Below are positions 54,143 to 63,208 of a stretch of DNA of 64,000 nucleotides, piece by piece. Location: positions 124,001 to 188,000 of the forward strand of contig NZ_RZIJ01000015.1 of NCBI RefSeq assembly GCF_003989665.1, in the 5' to 3' direction. Origin of the DNA: Azospirillum doebereinerae (lineage in GTDB: Bacteria; Pseudomonadota; Alphaproteobacteria; Azospirillales; Azospirillaceae). How positions within the stretch are numbered: the stretch's first letter is position 1; each line of letters starts with the position of its first letter. The position numbers and the translations under genes are program-made. A model generated the notes under the pieces. That model was not told the origin of the DNA. It did no database searches and saw only the letters and a list, made by a program, of their open reading frames with translations.

Positions 54143-55149
54143 CCCGCATCCTCTTCATCACCTCCAACCGGTTGGGCGACGCGGTGCTGTCCACCGGCCT
54201 GCTGGGGCACCTGACCGAACGCTTTCCCGACGCCCGTCTGACCGTCGCCTGCGGGCCGCTGCCGGCCCCGCTGTTCCGCGCCGTGCCGGGGCTGGAGCGG
54301 CTGATCCCGATGGCCAAGCGCTCCTTCGCCCGGCATTGGCTGCGGCTGTGGCTGGACTGCGTCGGGACGCGCTGGGATCTGGTGGTCGACCTGCGCAACT
54401 CGGCGGTCGGCCGGCTGGTTCCGGCCGGGCGGCGCGTCTTCCACGCCAAGGCGGCGCGGCCCGTGCACAAGGTGGAGGAGATCGCCGCCGTGCTGGGCCT
54501 GTCCCCGCCGCCGGCCCCGCGCCTGTGGATCGACGACCGCGCCCGCGCCGAAGCGGATGCCCTGCTGCCGTCGGATCGGGCGCCCTTCCTCGCCATCGGC
54601 CCGACCGCCAACTGGCTGGGCAAGGAATGGCCGGCGGAGCGCTTCGCCCGCCTCGCCCTGTACCTGACCGCCGCCGGCGGCCCGTTGCCCGGCGCCCGCG
54701 TCGCCGTGCTGGCCGCCGGGCCGGAGCGGGTGCGGGCGTTGCCGGTGCTCGACGCGCTGGGCGACCGCGCCATCGACCTGACCGGCCGCACCGACCCGAT
54801 GGCCGCCGCCGCCTGCCTGACGCGGGCAGCCCTCTATGTCGGCAACGACAGCGGGCTGATGCACATCGCGGCGGCGGCGGGCACGCCGACCCTGGGGTTG
54901 TTCGGGCCGGGCTTCCCGGAAACCTACGGTCCCTGGGGGGCTCGCGCCCGCGTCGTGACCGGAACGACTCCGCGCGACGCGCTGTTGGAACGGGTCAGGG
55001 TCGACCCGGATGCGCGCGGGCTGATGGACGGGATCGCGGAGGATGCGGTGGCCGAAGCCGCCGCCGAACTCCTGGGGGAAACCCGTAAAAACTGTGATCA
55101 AATCGCGGCAAAGCCCTGGGAAACGGCTGAAATCCCGCCGTCGCGTTGA
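54139..55149 (+). CDS. Family 9 glycosyltransferase (heptosyltransferase-like)
   Basis: The 336-residue protein has the ADP-heptose:LPS heptosyltransferase layout. At the N-terminus is RILFITSNRLGDAVLSTGLLGHL, then PLFRAVPGLERLIPM, LVVDLRNSAVGRL and LAIGPTANWLGKEWPAERFA, and a donor-binding YVGNDSGLMHIAAAAGTPTLGLFG. It would extend the inner-core LPS. The GTG overlaps the lptF stop (GTGA), so the two are coupled, linking core assembly with LPS export. The acceptor sugar is unknown. Confidence 0.9.
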   Translation: MTRILFITSNRLGDAVLSTGLLGHLTERFPDARLTVACGPLPAPLFRAVPGLERLIPMAKRSFARHWLRLWLDCVGTRWDLVVDLRNSAVGRLVPAGRRVFHAKAARPVHKVEEIAAVLGLSPPPAPRLWIDDRARAEADALLPSDRAPFLAIGPTANWLGKEWPAERFARLALYLTAAGGPLPGARVAVLAAGPERVRALPVLDALGDRAIDLTGRTDPMAAAACLTRAALYVGNDSGLMHIAAAAGTPTLGLFGPGFPETYGPWGARARVVTGTTPRDALLERVRVDPDARGLMDGIAEDAVAEAAAELLGETRKNCDQIAAKPWETAEIPPSR

Positions 55150-55239
55150 CAAAGGACCGGGGATGCCCGACACTTAACCAGTGAAGGAACGGGGGCAGTC
55201 CGTCCGCGTTCGACTGGTTCGCCCTCAGAAGGGTTTGGA

Positions 55240-55788
55240 ATGAAGCCGACACCCACCTACGCCAACAAACCGACCTCCGACAATCCGCGCGATGTCGAGG
55301 CCTGGGCCTTGGCCGAGGCCGCGCGTCGCCTGATTGCCGCCGGACACGCCAAGGACACCGAGGCGCTGCAGGCCGCGCTGCAGCTGAACCAGCGGCTCTG
55401 GACGATCTTCCAGGCGGCGATCACCGAAGAGGATTGCGGGCACCCGCCGGAAGTCCGCAGCAACATCGCAGCGCTGTCGCTGCTGGTGGACCGCGAGACC
55501 ACCGCGCGCCTGATCGATCTGGATTTCAACAACATCGACACCCTGGTCAGCATCAACCGCGCCGTTGCCAGCGGCTTGACCGCGCAGGGCGAGTTCATCG
55601 CCCAGCAGGCCGCGATGGGGCAGGCCTCGGCCGCCCTGGCCCCGGCGCCCACCGCCCAGCCGGCCCCGCCGTCGGGTCTGGGTCTGCGCCCGGCCGCCCC
55701 GATGCCGCAGCGCCCTCCGGTCGGTCCATCGGTGGCGCCCTCCGACGCGCAGCCGGTGAAGCGGGAGTCGCTGCGCATCTCGATCTGA
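55240..55788 (+). CDS. flaF: Flagellar biosynthesis regulator FlaF
   Basis: The 182-residue protein matches FlaF over residues 12-120 (DVEAWALAEAARRLIAAG, LQAALQLNQRLWTIFQAAI, VRSNIAALSLLVDRET). FlaF promotes translation or secretion of flagellin in alphaproteobacteria, usually opposite to FlbT. The C-terminal 60 residues are Pro/Ala-rich and disordered. No flbT or flagellin gene is next to it. A TTGACA near 55146 may belong to its promoter. A strong terminator follows the gene. Confidence 0.87.
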   Translation: MKPTPTYANKPTSDNPRDVEAWALAEAARRLIAAGHAKDTEALQAALQLNQRLWTIFQAAITEEDCGHPPEVRSNIAALSLLVDRETTARLIDLDFNNIDTLVSINRAVASGLTAQGEFIAQQAAMGQASAALAPAPTAQPAPPSGLGLRPAAPMPQRPPVGPSVAPSDAQPVKRESLRISI

Positions 55789-55818
55789 GCGCGCCCTCGT
55801 TCCCGATACGCCTTCCGG

Positions 55819-55865
55819 AAAAGCCGGCGTTCCCCCAGTCAGACAACGGGGGACGCCGGCTTTTT
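55819..55865 (+). terminator. Strong intrinsic terminator after flaF
   Basis: AAAAGCCGGCGTTCCCCC and GGGGGACGCCGGCTTTTT pair over 17 bases with one bulged T and a loop of about 11 bases, followed by five T residues. It ends the flaF transcript and, being flanked by A and T runs, could work in both directions. Confidence 0.9.
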
Positions 55866-55977
55866 CATGCGGCCGGACTCTCCCAAATTTGCCGCACGCC
55901 GGTATGCTCCCCGGCCTTGCTCCCGCCACAACTGGACGATACCGTGCAGCCCAAGCCTAGGGACGGCACGCGGGACC

Positions 55978-58485
55978 ATGCACGACATCGTCATTCAAGT
56001 ACTTGGAGTCGCCGGGCTTCTCGCCCTGGTCAGTTTCCTTCCGCCGCTGGCGGCCCGTTTCCAGTTGCCCTTCACGGTGCTGCTGGCCGCCGTCGGCGTG
56101 GCACTGGGCGCCGTGATCCAGGCCTTCGCCGGCGCGGCCGGCACCGGGCCGTTCCACGATTTCCTGAACTCGTTGGCCGATCTCGACGTGTCGTCCGAGA
56201 TCCTGCTGCACATCTTCCTGCCCATCCTGCTGTTCGAGACGGCGTTGGCGGTCGACGTGCGGCGGCTGTTCGACGACATCGGGCCGATCTTGCTGATGGC
56301 TGTGGTCGCGGTGTTCGTCTGCACCTTCGCGGTCGGCTACGCGGTCAGCCTGTTCACCACGCTCAGCCTCGTGTCCTGCCTGCTGCTGGGGGCCATCGCC
56401 GCCTCCACCGACCCGGCGGCGGTCATCGGCGTGTTCCGCGACCTCGGCGCGCCCAAGCGCCTGACCACGCTGGTCGAGGGCGAAAGCCTGCTGAACGACG
56501 CCGCCGCCATCGCGCTGTTCACGCTGCTGCTGGGCATGCTGACCCGCAAGTCCGACGGCGGCGCCCTGGAGGCCTCGCTGGAGTTTCTGCGCGACTTCGT
56601 CGGCGGGGTCGTCACCGGCTATCTCTGCGGCCGCGCCGTCTGCACGCTGGTGGAGCCGATGCGCGACCAGCCGATGGCCGAGATCACGCTGACGGTGGCG
56701 CTCGCCTACCTCTCCTACGTGCTGGCCGAGCATTACGTCGGCGCGTCGGGCGTGGTCGCGGTGGTGACCTCCGCGCTGGTGATCGCGTCGGTCGGCCGCA
56801 CCCGCATCTCGCCGGCCACCTGGGGCGCGTTGGAGCATGTCTGGCAGCAGCTCGGGTTCTGGGCGAACTCGCTGATCTTCCTGCTGACCGCCATCCTGGT
56901 GCCGCGCCTGCTGGGCAAGGCCGGCTGGGAGGAGGTCGGGCTGGTGCTGGTCGTCACCGTCGCCGCCTTCGCCGCCCGCGCGCTGGTGCTGTTCGGCCTG
57001 CTGCCGCTGCTCTCCTGGGTCGGTCTGGCCCAGCGCGTCAGCCATTCCTACAAGGCGGTGATGCTGTGGGGGGGCCTGCGCGGCGCCGTCTCGCTGACGC
57101 TGGCGCTCGCGGTGACCGAGAACGTCCGGGTGCCGGAGCGGGTCCAGGGCTTCGTCGCGGTGCTGGTCACCGGCTTCGTCTTCGTCACGCTGTTCGTCAA
57201 CGGGGCGACGCTGCGCTCGCTGATCCACGTGTTGGGGCTGAACAAGCTGACGCCGGTGGAGCGCGCCATGCGCAATCGGGCGCTCGCCCTGTCGATGGAC
57301 AGCATCCGCGACCGCGTCGCCGTCGTCGCCCGCACCTACGAGGTCGACGCCGCCGTCACCGACGTGATGGTCGCCCGCTACGAGGAGCGTCTCCAGGCGA
57401 TGGACCGCGAGCGGCAGGAGGAGGCGCCGTTGAGCGACGAGGACCGCGTCACCATCGGCCTCGCGATCCTGGTCAGCCGCGAGGAGGAGCTGTACTACGC
57501 CCACTTCTCCGAAGGTGTGGTGTCGCGCGGGGTCATGGAGATGCTGGCCGGGCGCACCAACCGGCTGCTCGACGCGGTGAAGGCGCAGGGCCGCGACGGC
57601 TACCGCGCCTTCGAGGAGCCCTTCATCGCCTTCTCGCCCTGGATGCGGGTGGCGAGCTTCCTGCAACGCCGCTTCGGCATCCACCACCCGCTGGCGCGTC
57701 GCCTGTCGATGCGCTTCGAGGTGCTGGTCGCCGTCCGCACCGTGCTGCGCGAGCTGCTGGCCTTCACCCGCGACAAGCTGGCCCGCATGCTGGGCGAGGA
57801 TGTGGCGTTCGAGCTGGAGGGCATGCTGGTCGGGCGGCTGGGCATCGTCGAGCAGGCGCTGTCGGCCCTCAAGCTGCAATACCCCGACTACGCGGTGGTG
57901 CTTCAGAGCCGCTACGTCGGCCGCGCCGCCATCCGGCTGGAGCTGGCCGATTACCGCACGCTGCAGGCGGAATCGATTATCAGCCAGGAGGTCCTGACCG
58001 ACCTGGAGCGCGAGCTGGAGGAGCGCCGCAAGGTGCTGGAGCGGCTGCCCCGGCTCGACGTGCGCTTCGACGTGGCGGAGCTGGTGCGCCGGGTGCCGCT
58101 GTTCGCCGGGCTGCCGGCGGAGCGGGTAGCGGTGATCGCCACGTTGCTGCGCGCCCGTCTGGCCCTGCCGGGCGAGACCGTGGTGCGCAAGGGCGAGCGC
58201 GGCGACGCCATGTACTTCATCGCGTCCGGCGCCGTGGAGGTGCTGGTCCCCAACCTCGCCGAACCGGTCAAGCTCGGCACCGGCGACTTCTTCGGCGAGA
58301 TGGCGCTGCTGACCCGCCAGCGGCGCAATGCAGACGTGCGGTCGCTGGGGTATTGCCAACTGCTGTCGCTGGATGAGAAGGATTTCCGCCGGCTGGTGCA
58401 GAAGGACGGGGATCTGCGGACCCACATCCAGGCGGTCGCCGAGGCGCGCCGTCAACCGGCCAAGCCCGTCGCGGCGGTGGGCTGA
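55978..58485 (+). CDS. Cation:proton antiporter (NhaP/CPA1 type) with C-terminal cyclic-nucleotide-binding domain
   Basis: The 835-residue protein has a CPA1 membrane part (residues 5-400). It includes LHIFLPILLFETALAVD, LGAIAASTDPAAVIGVF with the ion-site Asp, VEGESLLNDAAAIALFTLLL and MLWGGLRGAVSLTLALAV. A helical cytosolic region (410-690) and a cNMP-binding domain (about 695-815) follow; the latter has VVRKGERGDAMYFIASG and LGTGDFFGEMALLTRQRRNADVRS, which fits the phosphate-binding cassette. The exchanger would be gated by cAMP or cGMP. Ion (Na+ or K+) is unresolved. The ATG at 55978 starts the first helix. Confidence 0.9.
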   Translation: MHDIVIQVLGVAGLLALVSFLPPLAARFQLPFTVLLAAVGVALGAVIQAFAGAAGTGPFHDFLNSLADLDVSSEILLHIFLPILLFETALAVDVRRLFDDIGPILLMAVVAVFVCTFAVGYAVSLFTTLSLVSCLLLGAIAASTDPAAVIGVFRDLGAPKRLTTLVEGESLLNDAAAIALFTLLLGMLTRKSDGGALEASLEFLRDFVGGVVTGYLCGRAVCTLVEPMRDQPMAEITLTVALAYLSYVLAEHYVGASGVVAVVTSALVIASVGRTRISPATWGALEHVWQQLGFWANSLIFLLTAILVPRLLGKAGWEEVGLVLVVTVAAFAARALVLFGLLPLLSWVGLAQRVSHSYKAVMLWGGLRGAVSLTLALAVTENVRVPERVQGFVAVLVTGFVFVTLFVNGATLRSLIHVLGLNKLTPVERAMRNRALALSMDSIRDRVAVVARTYEVDAAVTDVMVARYEERLQAMDRERQEEAPLSDEDRVTIGLAILVSREEELYYAHFSEGVVSRGVMEMLAGRTNRLLDAVKAQGRDGYRAFEEPFIAFSPWMRVASFLQRRFGIHHPLARRLSMRFEVLVAVRTVLRELLAFTRDKLARMLGEDVAFELEGMLVGRLGIVEQALSALKLQYPDYAVVLQSRYVGRAAIRLELADYRTLQAESIISQEVLTDLERELEERRKVLERLPRLDVRFDVAELVRRVPLFAGLPAERVAVIATLLRARLALPGETVVRKGERGDAMYFIASGAVEVLVPNLAEPVKLGTGDFFGEMALLTRQRRNADVRSLGYCQLLSLDEKDFRRLVQKDGDLRTHIQAVAEARRQPAKPVAAVG

Positions 58486-58517
58486 CCGGCGGAAACGCCT
58501 TGCGGGAGACGCCTTTC

Positions 58518-59402
58518 ATGCCCACCGAGGAAACGGCGCGCGGCCGGGATTGGCTGCGCGCGATGCCGATCGTCTTCGTGCTGCTGTGGAGCACCGGCTT
58601 CATCGGCGCCAAATACGGGCTTCCCTACGTCGAGCCGCTGACCTTCCTGCTGGTGCGGCTGGCGCTGGTCGCGGCGGTCCTGACGCTGGTCGCGGTGGCG
58701 ACGAGGGCGCCCTGGCCGAAGAGCTGGGCGGCGGCCGGGCGCATCGCGCTCGCCGGGCTCCTGGTCCACGGCGTCTATCTCAGCGGCGTGTTCCTGGCCA
58801 TCGCGCACGGGCTGCCGGCGGGGGTGACAGCCCTGGTCGTGGGCATCCAGCCGCTGCTGATCGCCGCGCTGTCCGGCCCGCTGCTGGGCGAGCGGGTCAA
58901 CGGGCGGCAATGGGCTGGGCTGCTGCTCGGGCTGGCCGGGGTCGGGCTGGTGGTGCGCGAGAAGTTCGTCGTCGACGCCGAGCATCTGGTGGGGCTGGGC
59001 TACGCCCTGGCGGCGCTGGTCGGCATCACGCTGGGCACGCTCTACCAGAAGCGCCACGGGGCGGCGATGGACCTCCGCAGCGGCACGGCGATCCAGTACG
59101 CGGCGACGGCGCTGGTGCTGGCGGTGGCCGCCCCGCTGACCGAGACGATGCGTATCCAGTGGACGGGGGAGTTCGTTTTCGCCCTGTTGTGGCTGAGCTT
59201 CGTGCTGTCGGTCGGCGCCATCTTCCTGCTGTTCGCGCTGATCCGCCGGGGGGCCGCGGCCAAGGTGTCGAGCCTGTTCTACCTGACACCGCCGGTCACC
59301 ACCCTGGTCGCCTGGGCGCTGTTCGACGAGCGGCTGGGCGCGGTGGCGTTGCTCGGCATGGGCGTCGCGGTGGCCGGCGTCGCCTTGGTGAACCGAAGCT
59401 GA
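58518..59402 (+). CDS. EamA/DMT-family transporter
   Basis: The 294-residue membrane protein has ten helices in two EamA repeats. The first repeat starts WLRAMPIVFVLLWSTGFIGAKYGLPYVEPLTFL, with AIAHGLPAGVTALVVGIQPLL. The second ends with SLFYLTPPVTTLVAWALFDERL. The DMT family exports amino acids and other metabolites. ATG 58518 is 9 bases after GGGAG; a TTG at 58500 is also in frame. It follows the antiporter by 32 bases. The substrate cannot be assigned. Confidence 0.9.
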   Translation: MPTEETARGRDWLRAMPIVFVLLWSTGFIGAKYGLPYVEPLTFLLVRLALVAAVLTLVAVATRAPWPKSWAAAGRIALAGLLVHGVYLSGVFLAIAHGLPAGVTALVVGIQPLLIAALSGPLLGERVNGRQWAGLLLGLAGVGLVVREKFVVDAEHLVGLGYALAALVGITLGTLYQKRHGAAMDLRSGTAIQYAATALVLAVAAPLTETMRIQWTGEFVFALLWLSFVLSVGAIFLLFALIRRGAAAKVSSLFYLTPPVTTLVAWALFDERLGAVALLGMGVAVAGVALVNRS

Positions 59403-59538
59403 ATCGCGGCGGCGGGGCAATTCCCCGGGGCGCGCTCATTGCCAGACGGTGGCGCAGTCACTATGATTCAGGGTATCGCCAATCCGGGTGCCCCTGGGGG
59501 CTTCGCCTTCCTCGCCCGCGACGATCGGAATGACCGGT

Positions 59539-59934
59539 ATGGACGCTTTCGACCTTTCTCTGGATGACCACCGCACGCTTCAGGCCATCGGCATCCTGGC
59601 CGACGTGCTGGACGGCGTCGACGGGCCGGGGGGGCTGGACACGGTCCTGGTGTCCAAGGCGTTGCGGCAGGTCATCGCCACCAAATCCCAGCCGGCCTTC
59701 GAGTTCGCGTCGCGCGCCTTCAACACGCTGGATCCGCAGGTCCGCCGTCAGGTCGCGGCCTCGGCCGACAACGCCGCACACGGCGCGGTCGATCTGCGCG
59801 CGCGGGTCGGCGGCTTCCTGGCGACCGCGCCGAAGAAGCCGGTTCCGCAGGGGCCGGTCGTGAACCAGCAGCCGAACTTCATCACCGCGCTGAACCTGCG
59901 CTCCCGCCGCCGGCCGACGCCGTCGTCTTCGTAG
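59539..59934 (+). CDS. Hypothetical protein
   Basis: The 131-residue soluble protein starts with MDAFDLSLDDHRTLQAIGILADVLDG. A mostly helical core (residues 30-95; VLVSKALRQVIATKSQPAFE, ADNAAHGAVDLRARVGGFL) and a basic, disordered tail (LRSRRRPTPSSS) follow. No family is recognised. ATG 59539 is favoured because GGAA lies 8 bases ahead; ATG 59530 is three codons earlier. It ends 7 bases before copy C of the palindromic repeat, opposite the LysR gene. Confidence 0.58.
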   Translation: MDAFDLSLDDHRTLQAIGILADVLDGVDGPGGLDTVLVSKALRQVIATKSQPAFEFASRAFNTLDPQVRRQVAASADNAAHGAVDLRARVGGFLATAPKKPVPQGPVVNQQPNFITALNLRSRRRPTPSSS

Positions 59935-59941
59935 GCGCATG

Positions 59942-60038
59942 CCCCCTTCCCCGCTTTCGTGGGAGAGGGGACGGGAGCTTTGCGGGAATTCGGCGGATTT
60001 CCCTCTCCCGAGAGAGCGGGGGAGGGTTAGGGTGGGGG
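59942..60038. repeat. Dispersed C/G-rich palindromic repeat, copy C (long form)
   Basis: The right arm (AGCGGGGGAGGGTTAGGGTGGGGG) matches the arm of copy B, while the centre (GGGAGCTTTGCGGGAATTCG) is the inverse of copy B's centre. Inner stems GGGAGAGGGGA and CCCTCTCCCG pair. The LysR gene stops within the right arm, so its last residues (LPPP) are encoded by the repeat. Confidence 0.85.
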
Positions 60039-60998
60039 CAGGACGTGCCCCGCACCCACAACCTCGATCCCGTCCGGCTGCAACGTCTCCAGCAGCGCGC
60101 AGTCCCAATAGGGGCGCGGCCCGAAGCGTTCCACCAGGAAATCCACGAACACCCGCACCTTCGGCGACAGATGCCGGTTCTGCGGGTAGACCGCGTTGAC
60201 GCTGGCTTCCGACGGCACATGCTCCGCCAGGAAGCTGAGCAGCCGGCCGGACGCCAGCGCGTCGCCGCACAGGAAGGTCGGCGACAGCACGATCCCGATC
60301 CCGGCGATGGCCGCCTCGCGCAGCAGGTCGCCGTTGTTGCCGCGCAGCGGTCCCGAGACCCGCACGTTGCGGGTCTCGCCGCCGACCTGGAACGGCCAGA
60401 CGTCGGGCGTCGGCAGGTTGGTGTAGATCAGGCAGCGGTGGTTGGCGAGGTCCTCGGGCGTCCGCGGCGTGCCGTGCGCCAGCAGATAGGCCGGGCTGGC
60501 GCACAGCACCGTCCGCGCCGGGGCCAAGCGCCGGGCGATCAGCGAGCTGTCGCGCAGCCGCCCGATGCGGATCGCCAGATCGTAGCCCTCGTCCACCAGA
60601 TCGACGTAGCGGTCGTTCAGGTCCATGTCGATCTCGATCGACGGGTAGCGCTCCAGGAACTCGGCGACGGCCGGCGCCAGATGCATCACCCCGAAGCTGA
60701 CCGGCGCGTTCACCCGCAGCCGGCCGCGCGGCGCCGCGTGCAGGTCGGCGACCGCCTGCTCGGCCTCCTCCAGATCGGCAAGGATGCGCGTGCAGCGCTC
60801 GTAATAGGCTTGGCCGACCTCGGTCAGGCTCAGCTTGCGGGTGGTGCGGTTGAGCAGCCGGGCGCCCAGCCGGTTCTCCAACTCGCCGATGCGGCGGGAG
60901 ACCACGGATTTGGACAGGTTCAGCCGGTCCGCGGCGGCGGTGAAGCTCTTGGTGTCCACCACCTTGATGAAAGCGAGCATGTCGTCGAGGCGATCCAT
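60027..60998 (-). CDS. LysR-family transcriptional regulator
   Basis: The 323-residue protein has the LysR winged helix ([57 protein letters not shown]). An effector domain related to the CrgA/DhcR group follows, with [26 protein letters not shown] and [16 protein letters not shown] 60998 is used because the helix-turn-helix starts there. The gene is divergent from wrbA, and a perfect LysR-type dyad lies in the shared control region. It likely activates wrbA and the hydroquinone reductase in response to quinones. Its stop lies in a dispersed repeat. Confidence 0.92.
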   Translation of the reverse strand: MDRLDDMLAFIKVVDTKSFTAAADRLNLSKSVVSRRIGELENRLGARLLNRTTRKLSLTEVGQAYYERCTRILADLEEAEQAVADLHAAPRGRLRVNAPVSFGVMHLAPAVAEFLERYPSIEIDMDLNDRYVDLVDEGYDLAIRIGRLRDSSLIARRLAPARTVLCASPAYLLAHGTPRTPEDLANHRCLIYTNLPTPDVWPFQVGGETRNVRVSGPLRGNNGDLLREAAIAGIGIVLSPTFLCGDALASGRLLSFLAEHVPSEASVNAVYPQNRHLSPKVRVFVDFLVERFGPRPYWDCALLETLQPDGIEVVGAGHVLPPP

Positions 60999-61032
60999 GG
61001 CATTGTTGTACACCCGGAAACAATCCAATGCC
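60999..61032. promoter_or_regulatory. Nested LysR-type operator
   Basis: ATTGTT-N11-AACAAT (61002-61024) is a perfect T-N11-A type LysR box with six-base arms. A second pair, GGCATTG/CAATGCC (60999-61005 and 61026-61032), overlaps it. The site starts right at the LysR start codon and lies 110 bases before wrbA, suiting autoregulation and activation of the divergent gene. Confidence 0.7.
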
Positions 61033-61141
61033 AAGACGCAGGATTACCAGAAGCCGTTCCAGGCACTATCTCTTCGGTCATCGCGCCCGGCACGGCCGGT
61101 CGCGCCAACCGACACGCACCAACCAACAGGGAGTGGCGACG

Positions 61142-61744
61142 ATGGCGAAGGTTCTGGTTCTCTATTACAGCAGCTGGGGTCACGTCTCGACGATGGCCAA
61201 CGCGGTGGCCGAGGGCGCCCGTTCGGTCGCCGGCACCGAGGTGACCGTCAAGCGCGTTCCCGAGCTGGTGCCCGAGGCCGTTCGCCGGAGCGCCCATTAC
61301 AAGGACGAGAGCGACGTGCCGGTCGCGACCGTCGACGAGCTGGCCCAGTACGACGCCATCATCATCGGCACGCCGACCCGCTACGGCAACATGACCGCGC
61401 AGATGAAGAACTTCCTCGACCAGACCGGCGGTCTGTGGGCCAAGGGGGCGCTGGTCGGCAAGGTCGGCAGCGTCTTCACCTCCACCGGTACCCAGCATGG
61501 CGGGCAGGAGAGCACGATCCTCAGCACCCACATCGTGCTGCTGCATCTGGGCTTCGTGATCGTCGGTCTGCCCTACTCCTTCCAGGGGCAGATGGGGGTC
61601 AGCGAGGTGATGGGCAACTCGCCCTACGGCGCCAGCACCATCGCCGGCGGCGACGGCTCGCGCCAGCCGAGCGCGGTCGAGCTGGAGGGCGCCCGCTACC
61701 AGGGCCGCCACGTCGCCGAGATCACGGCCAAGCTGCACGGCTGA
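61142..61744 (+). CDS. wrbA: NAD(P)H:quinone oxidoreductase WrbA
   Basis: The 200-residue flavodoxin-like protein has the FMN-binding [46 protein letters not shown] and [19 protein letters not shown] blocks of WrbA. It reduces quinones by two electrons to hydroquinones, avoiding reactive semiquinones. The ATG at 61142 follows AGGGAG by 8 bases. It is divergent from the LysR gene. The next gene encodes a glutathionyl-hydroquinone reductase. A GC-rich hairpin in the 71-base gap lacks a T-run. Confidence 0.95.
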   Translation: MAKVLVLYYSSWGHVSTMANAVAEGARSVAGTEVTVKRVPELVPEAVRRSAHYKDESDVPVATVDELAQYDAIIIGTPTRYGNMTAQMKNFLDQTGGLWAKGALVGKVGSVFTSTGTQHGGQESTILSTHIVLLHLGFVIVGLPYSFQGQMGVSEVMGNSPYGASTIAGGDGSRQPSAVELEGARYQGRHVAEITAKLHG

Positions 61745-61815
61745 ACCGCCACAACGGCCCCCGGTCCGACCGGGGCGGGGGCCTCGACTGTCTGTTCCGG
61801 AAAGGGGAGGGGGCG

Positions 61816-62775
61816 ATGGGCCTGCTGATCGACGGCCGTTGGCACGACCAATGGTACGACACCAAGAGCACCGGCGGCGCCTTCGTCCGCACCGAGGCGC
61901 AGTTCCGCGACCGGGTGTCGGCCGACGGCTCGACGCCCTTTCCGGCGGAGGCCGGGCGCTATCACCTGTTCGTGTCGCTGGCCTGCCCCTGGGCGCACCG
62001 GACGCTGGTCTTCCGCGCCATCAAGGGGTTGGAGAGCGTCATCGGCGTCAGCGTCGTCGATCCGCTGATGCTGGCGGAAGGCTGGACCTTCACCACCCCC
62101 GATCCCATCACCGGCGCCAGCCGCCTGTTCGAGGTCTACACCAAGGCCAAGCCCGACTACAGCGGCCGGGTGACCGTGCCCGTCCTGTGGGACAAGGCGA
62201 CCAACCGCATCGTCAACAACGAGTCGGCGGAGATCATCCGCATGCTGAACGGCGCCTTCGACGCCTTCACCGACCGGCGCGCCGACTACTGCCCGCCGGA
62301 GCTGCTGGAGGAGATCGACCGCACCAACGCCTTCGTCTACGACCGGATCAACAACGGTGTCTACAAGGCCGGCTTCGCCACCGCCCAGGACAAGTACGAA
62401 GCCGCCTTCGACGCGCTGTTCGCCGCGCTCGACGAACTGGACGAGCGTCTGGCGACGCAACGCTGGCTGGTCGGCAACCGGCTGACCGAGGCCGACTGGC
62501 GCCTGTTCACCACGCTGGTGCGCTTCGACGCCGTCTATGTCGGGCATTTCAAGTGCAATCGGCGGCGGATCGCCGACTACCCGCATCTGTCCGGCTACCT
62601 GCGCGACCTGTACCAGACGCCCGCCGTCGCCGCGACGGTCGATTTCGGCCACATCAAGCGGCACTACTACGGCAGCCACCCGACCATCAACCCGACCGGC
62701 ATCGTGCCCAAGGGGCCGGCGCTGGATCTCGATGCTCCCCACGGCCGCGACCGGCTCGGACCGTCGCCCGCGTGA
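61816..62775 (+). CDS. Glutathionyl-hydroquinone reductase (GST Xi class)
   Basis: The 319-residue GST-family enzyme has the catalytic Cys57 in SLACPWAHRTLVFRAIKGLE, the family segment VVDPLMLAEGWTF, the glutathione-site ESAEIIRML, and the Tyr-rich C-terminal DAVYVGHFKCNRRRI and IKRHYYGSHPTINPTGIVP. These enzymes (YqjG, PcpF) remove glutathione from glutathionylated hydroquinones. ATG 61816 is preceded by GGGGAGGGGG. It follows wrbA by 71 bases, so the pair likely forms a quinone-detoxification unit under the LysR regulator. Confidence 0.93.
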   Translation: MGLLIDGRWHDQWYDTKSTGGAFVRTEAQFRDRVSADGSTPFPAEAGRYHLFVSLACPWAHRTLVFRAIKGLESVIGVSVVDPLMLAEGWTFTTPDPITGASRLFEVYTKAKPDYSGRVTVPVLWDKATNRIVNNESAEIIRMLNGAFDAFTDRRADYCPPELLEEIDRTNAFVYDRINNGVYKAGFATAQDKYEAAFDALFAALDELDERLATQRWLVGNRLTEADWRLFTTLVRFDAVYVGHFKCNRRRIADYPHLSGYLRDLYQTPAVAATVDFGHIKRHYYGSHPTINPTGIVPKGPALDLDAPHGRDRLGPSPA

Positions 62776-62834
62776 CGTTTTGCCCTCCGGATGGTTGTAC
62801 CCGCAAAGGACAACCGTTCAAGGGAGTGTGTCGC

Positions 62835-63179
62835 ATGCGTGGAATCGTTTTGGCCACCGCCACTGTGTTGGCCCTGACCTCGCCGGTGCTGGCCCAATCG
62901 CAGAACAACAACAGCGGGTGGGGTGGGGCGCTCGACCAGTTGAACAAGGCGGTCAACCCGAACAGCTACCCCCAGGACCAGGACGGCAACCGGACCGACC
63001 GCCGCTACGAAGGGTCGTCGGGGGACAGCCGCACCACCGCTTCCGCCGGGCCGTACCGCCGCTACTCCGACCGCGACCTGCGCGACCAGTACGACCGGCT
63101 GGTCGACGAGCAGCGCCAGATGCAGCGCGACCGCCGTTCGATGGAGGAAGAGTTGGAACGGCGCGGCCTGCGCCGCTGA
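62835..63179 (+). CDS. Small periplasmic protein, charged C-terminal coiled coil
   Basis: The 114-residue protein has a signal peptide (MRGIVLATATVLALTSPVLA, cleavage before QSQNN). An Asn/Gly/Asp-rich middle and an Arg/Asp/Glu-rich helical tail (RYSDRDLRDQYDRLVDEQRQ and following) that can form a coiled coil follow. No family is recognised. AGGGAG lies 8 bases ahead of the ATG. It follows the hydroquinone reductase by 59 bases on the same strand and may be co-transcribed. Confidence 0.68.
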   Translation: MRGIVLATATVLALTSPVLAQSQNNNSGWGGALDQLNKAVNPNSYPQDQDGNRTDRRYEGSSGDSRTTASAGPYRRYSDRDLRDQYDRLVDEQRQMQRDRRSMEEELERRGLRR

Positions 63180-63208
63180 CCGGCAGGGAACAAAGATCGG
63201 GCGGAGGG

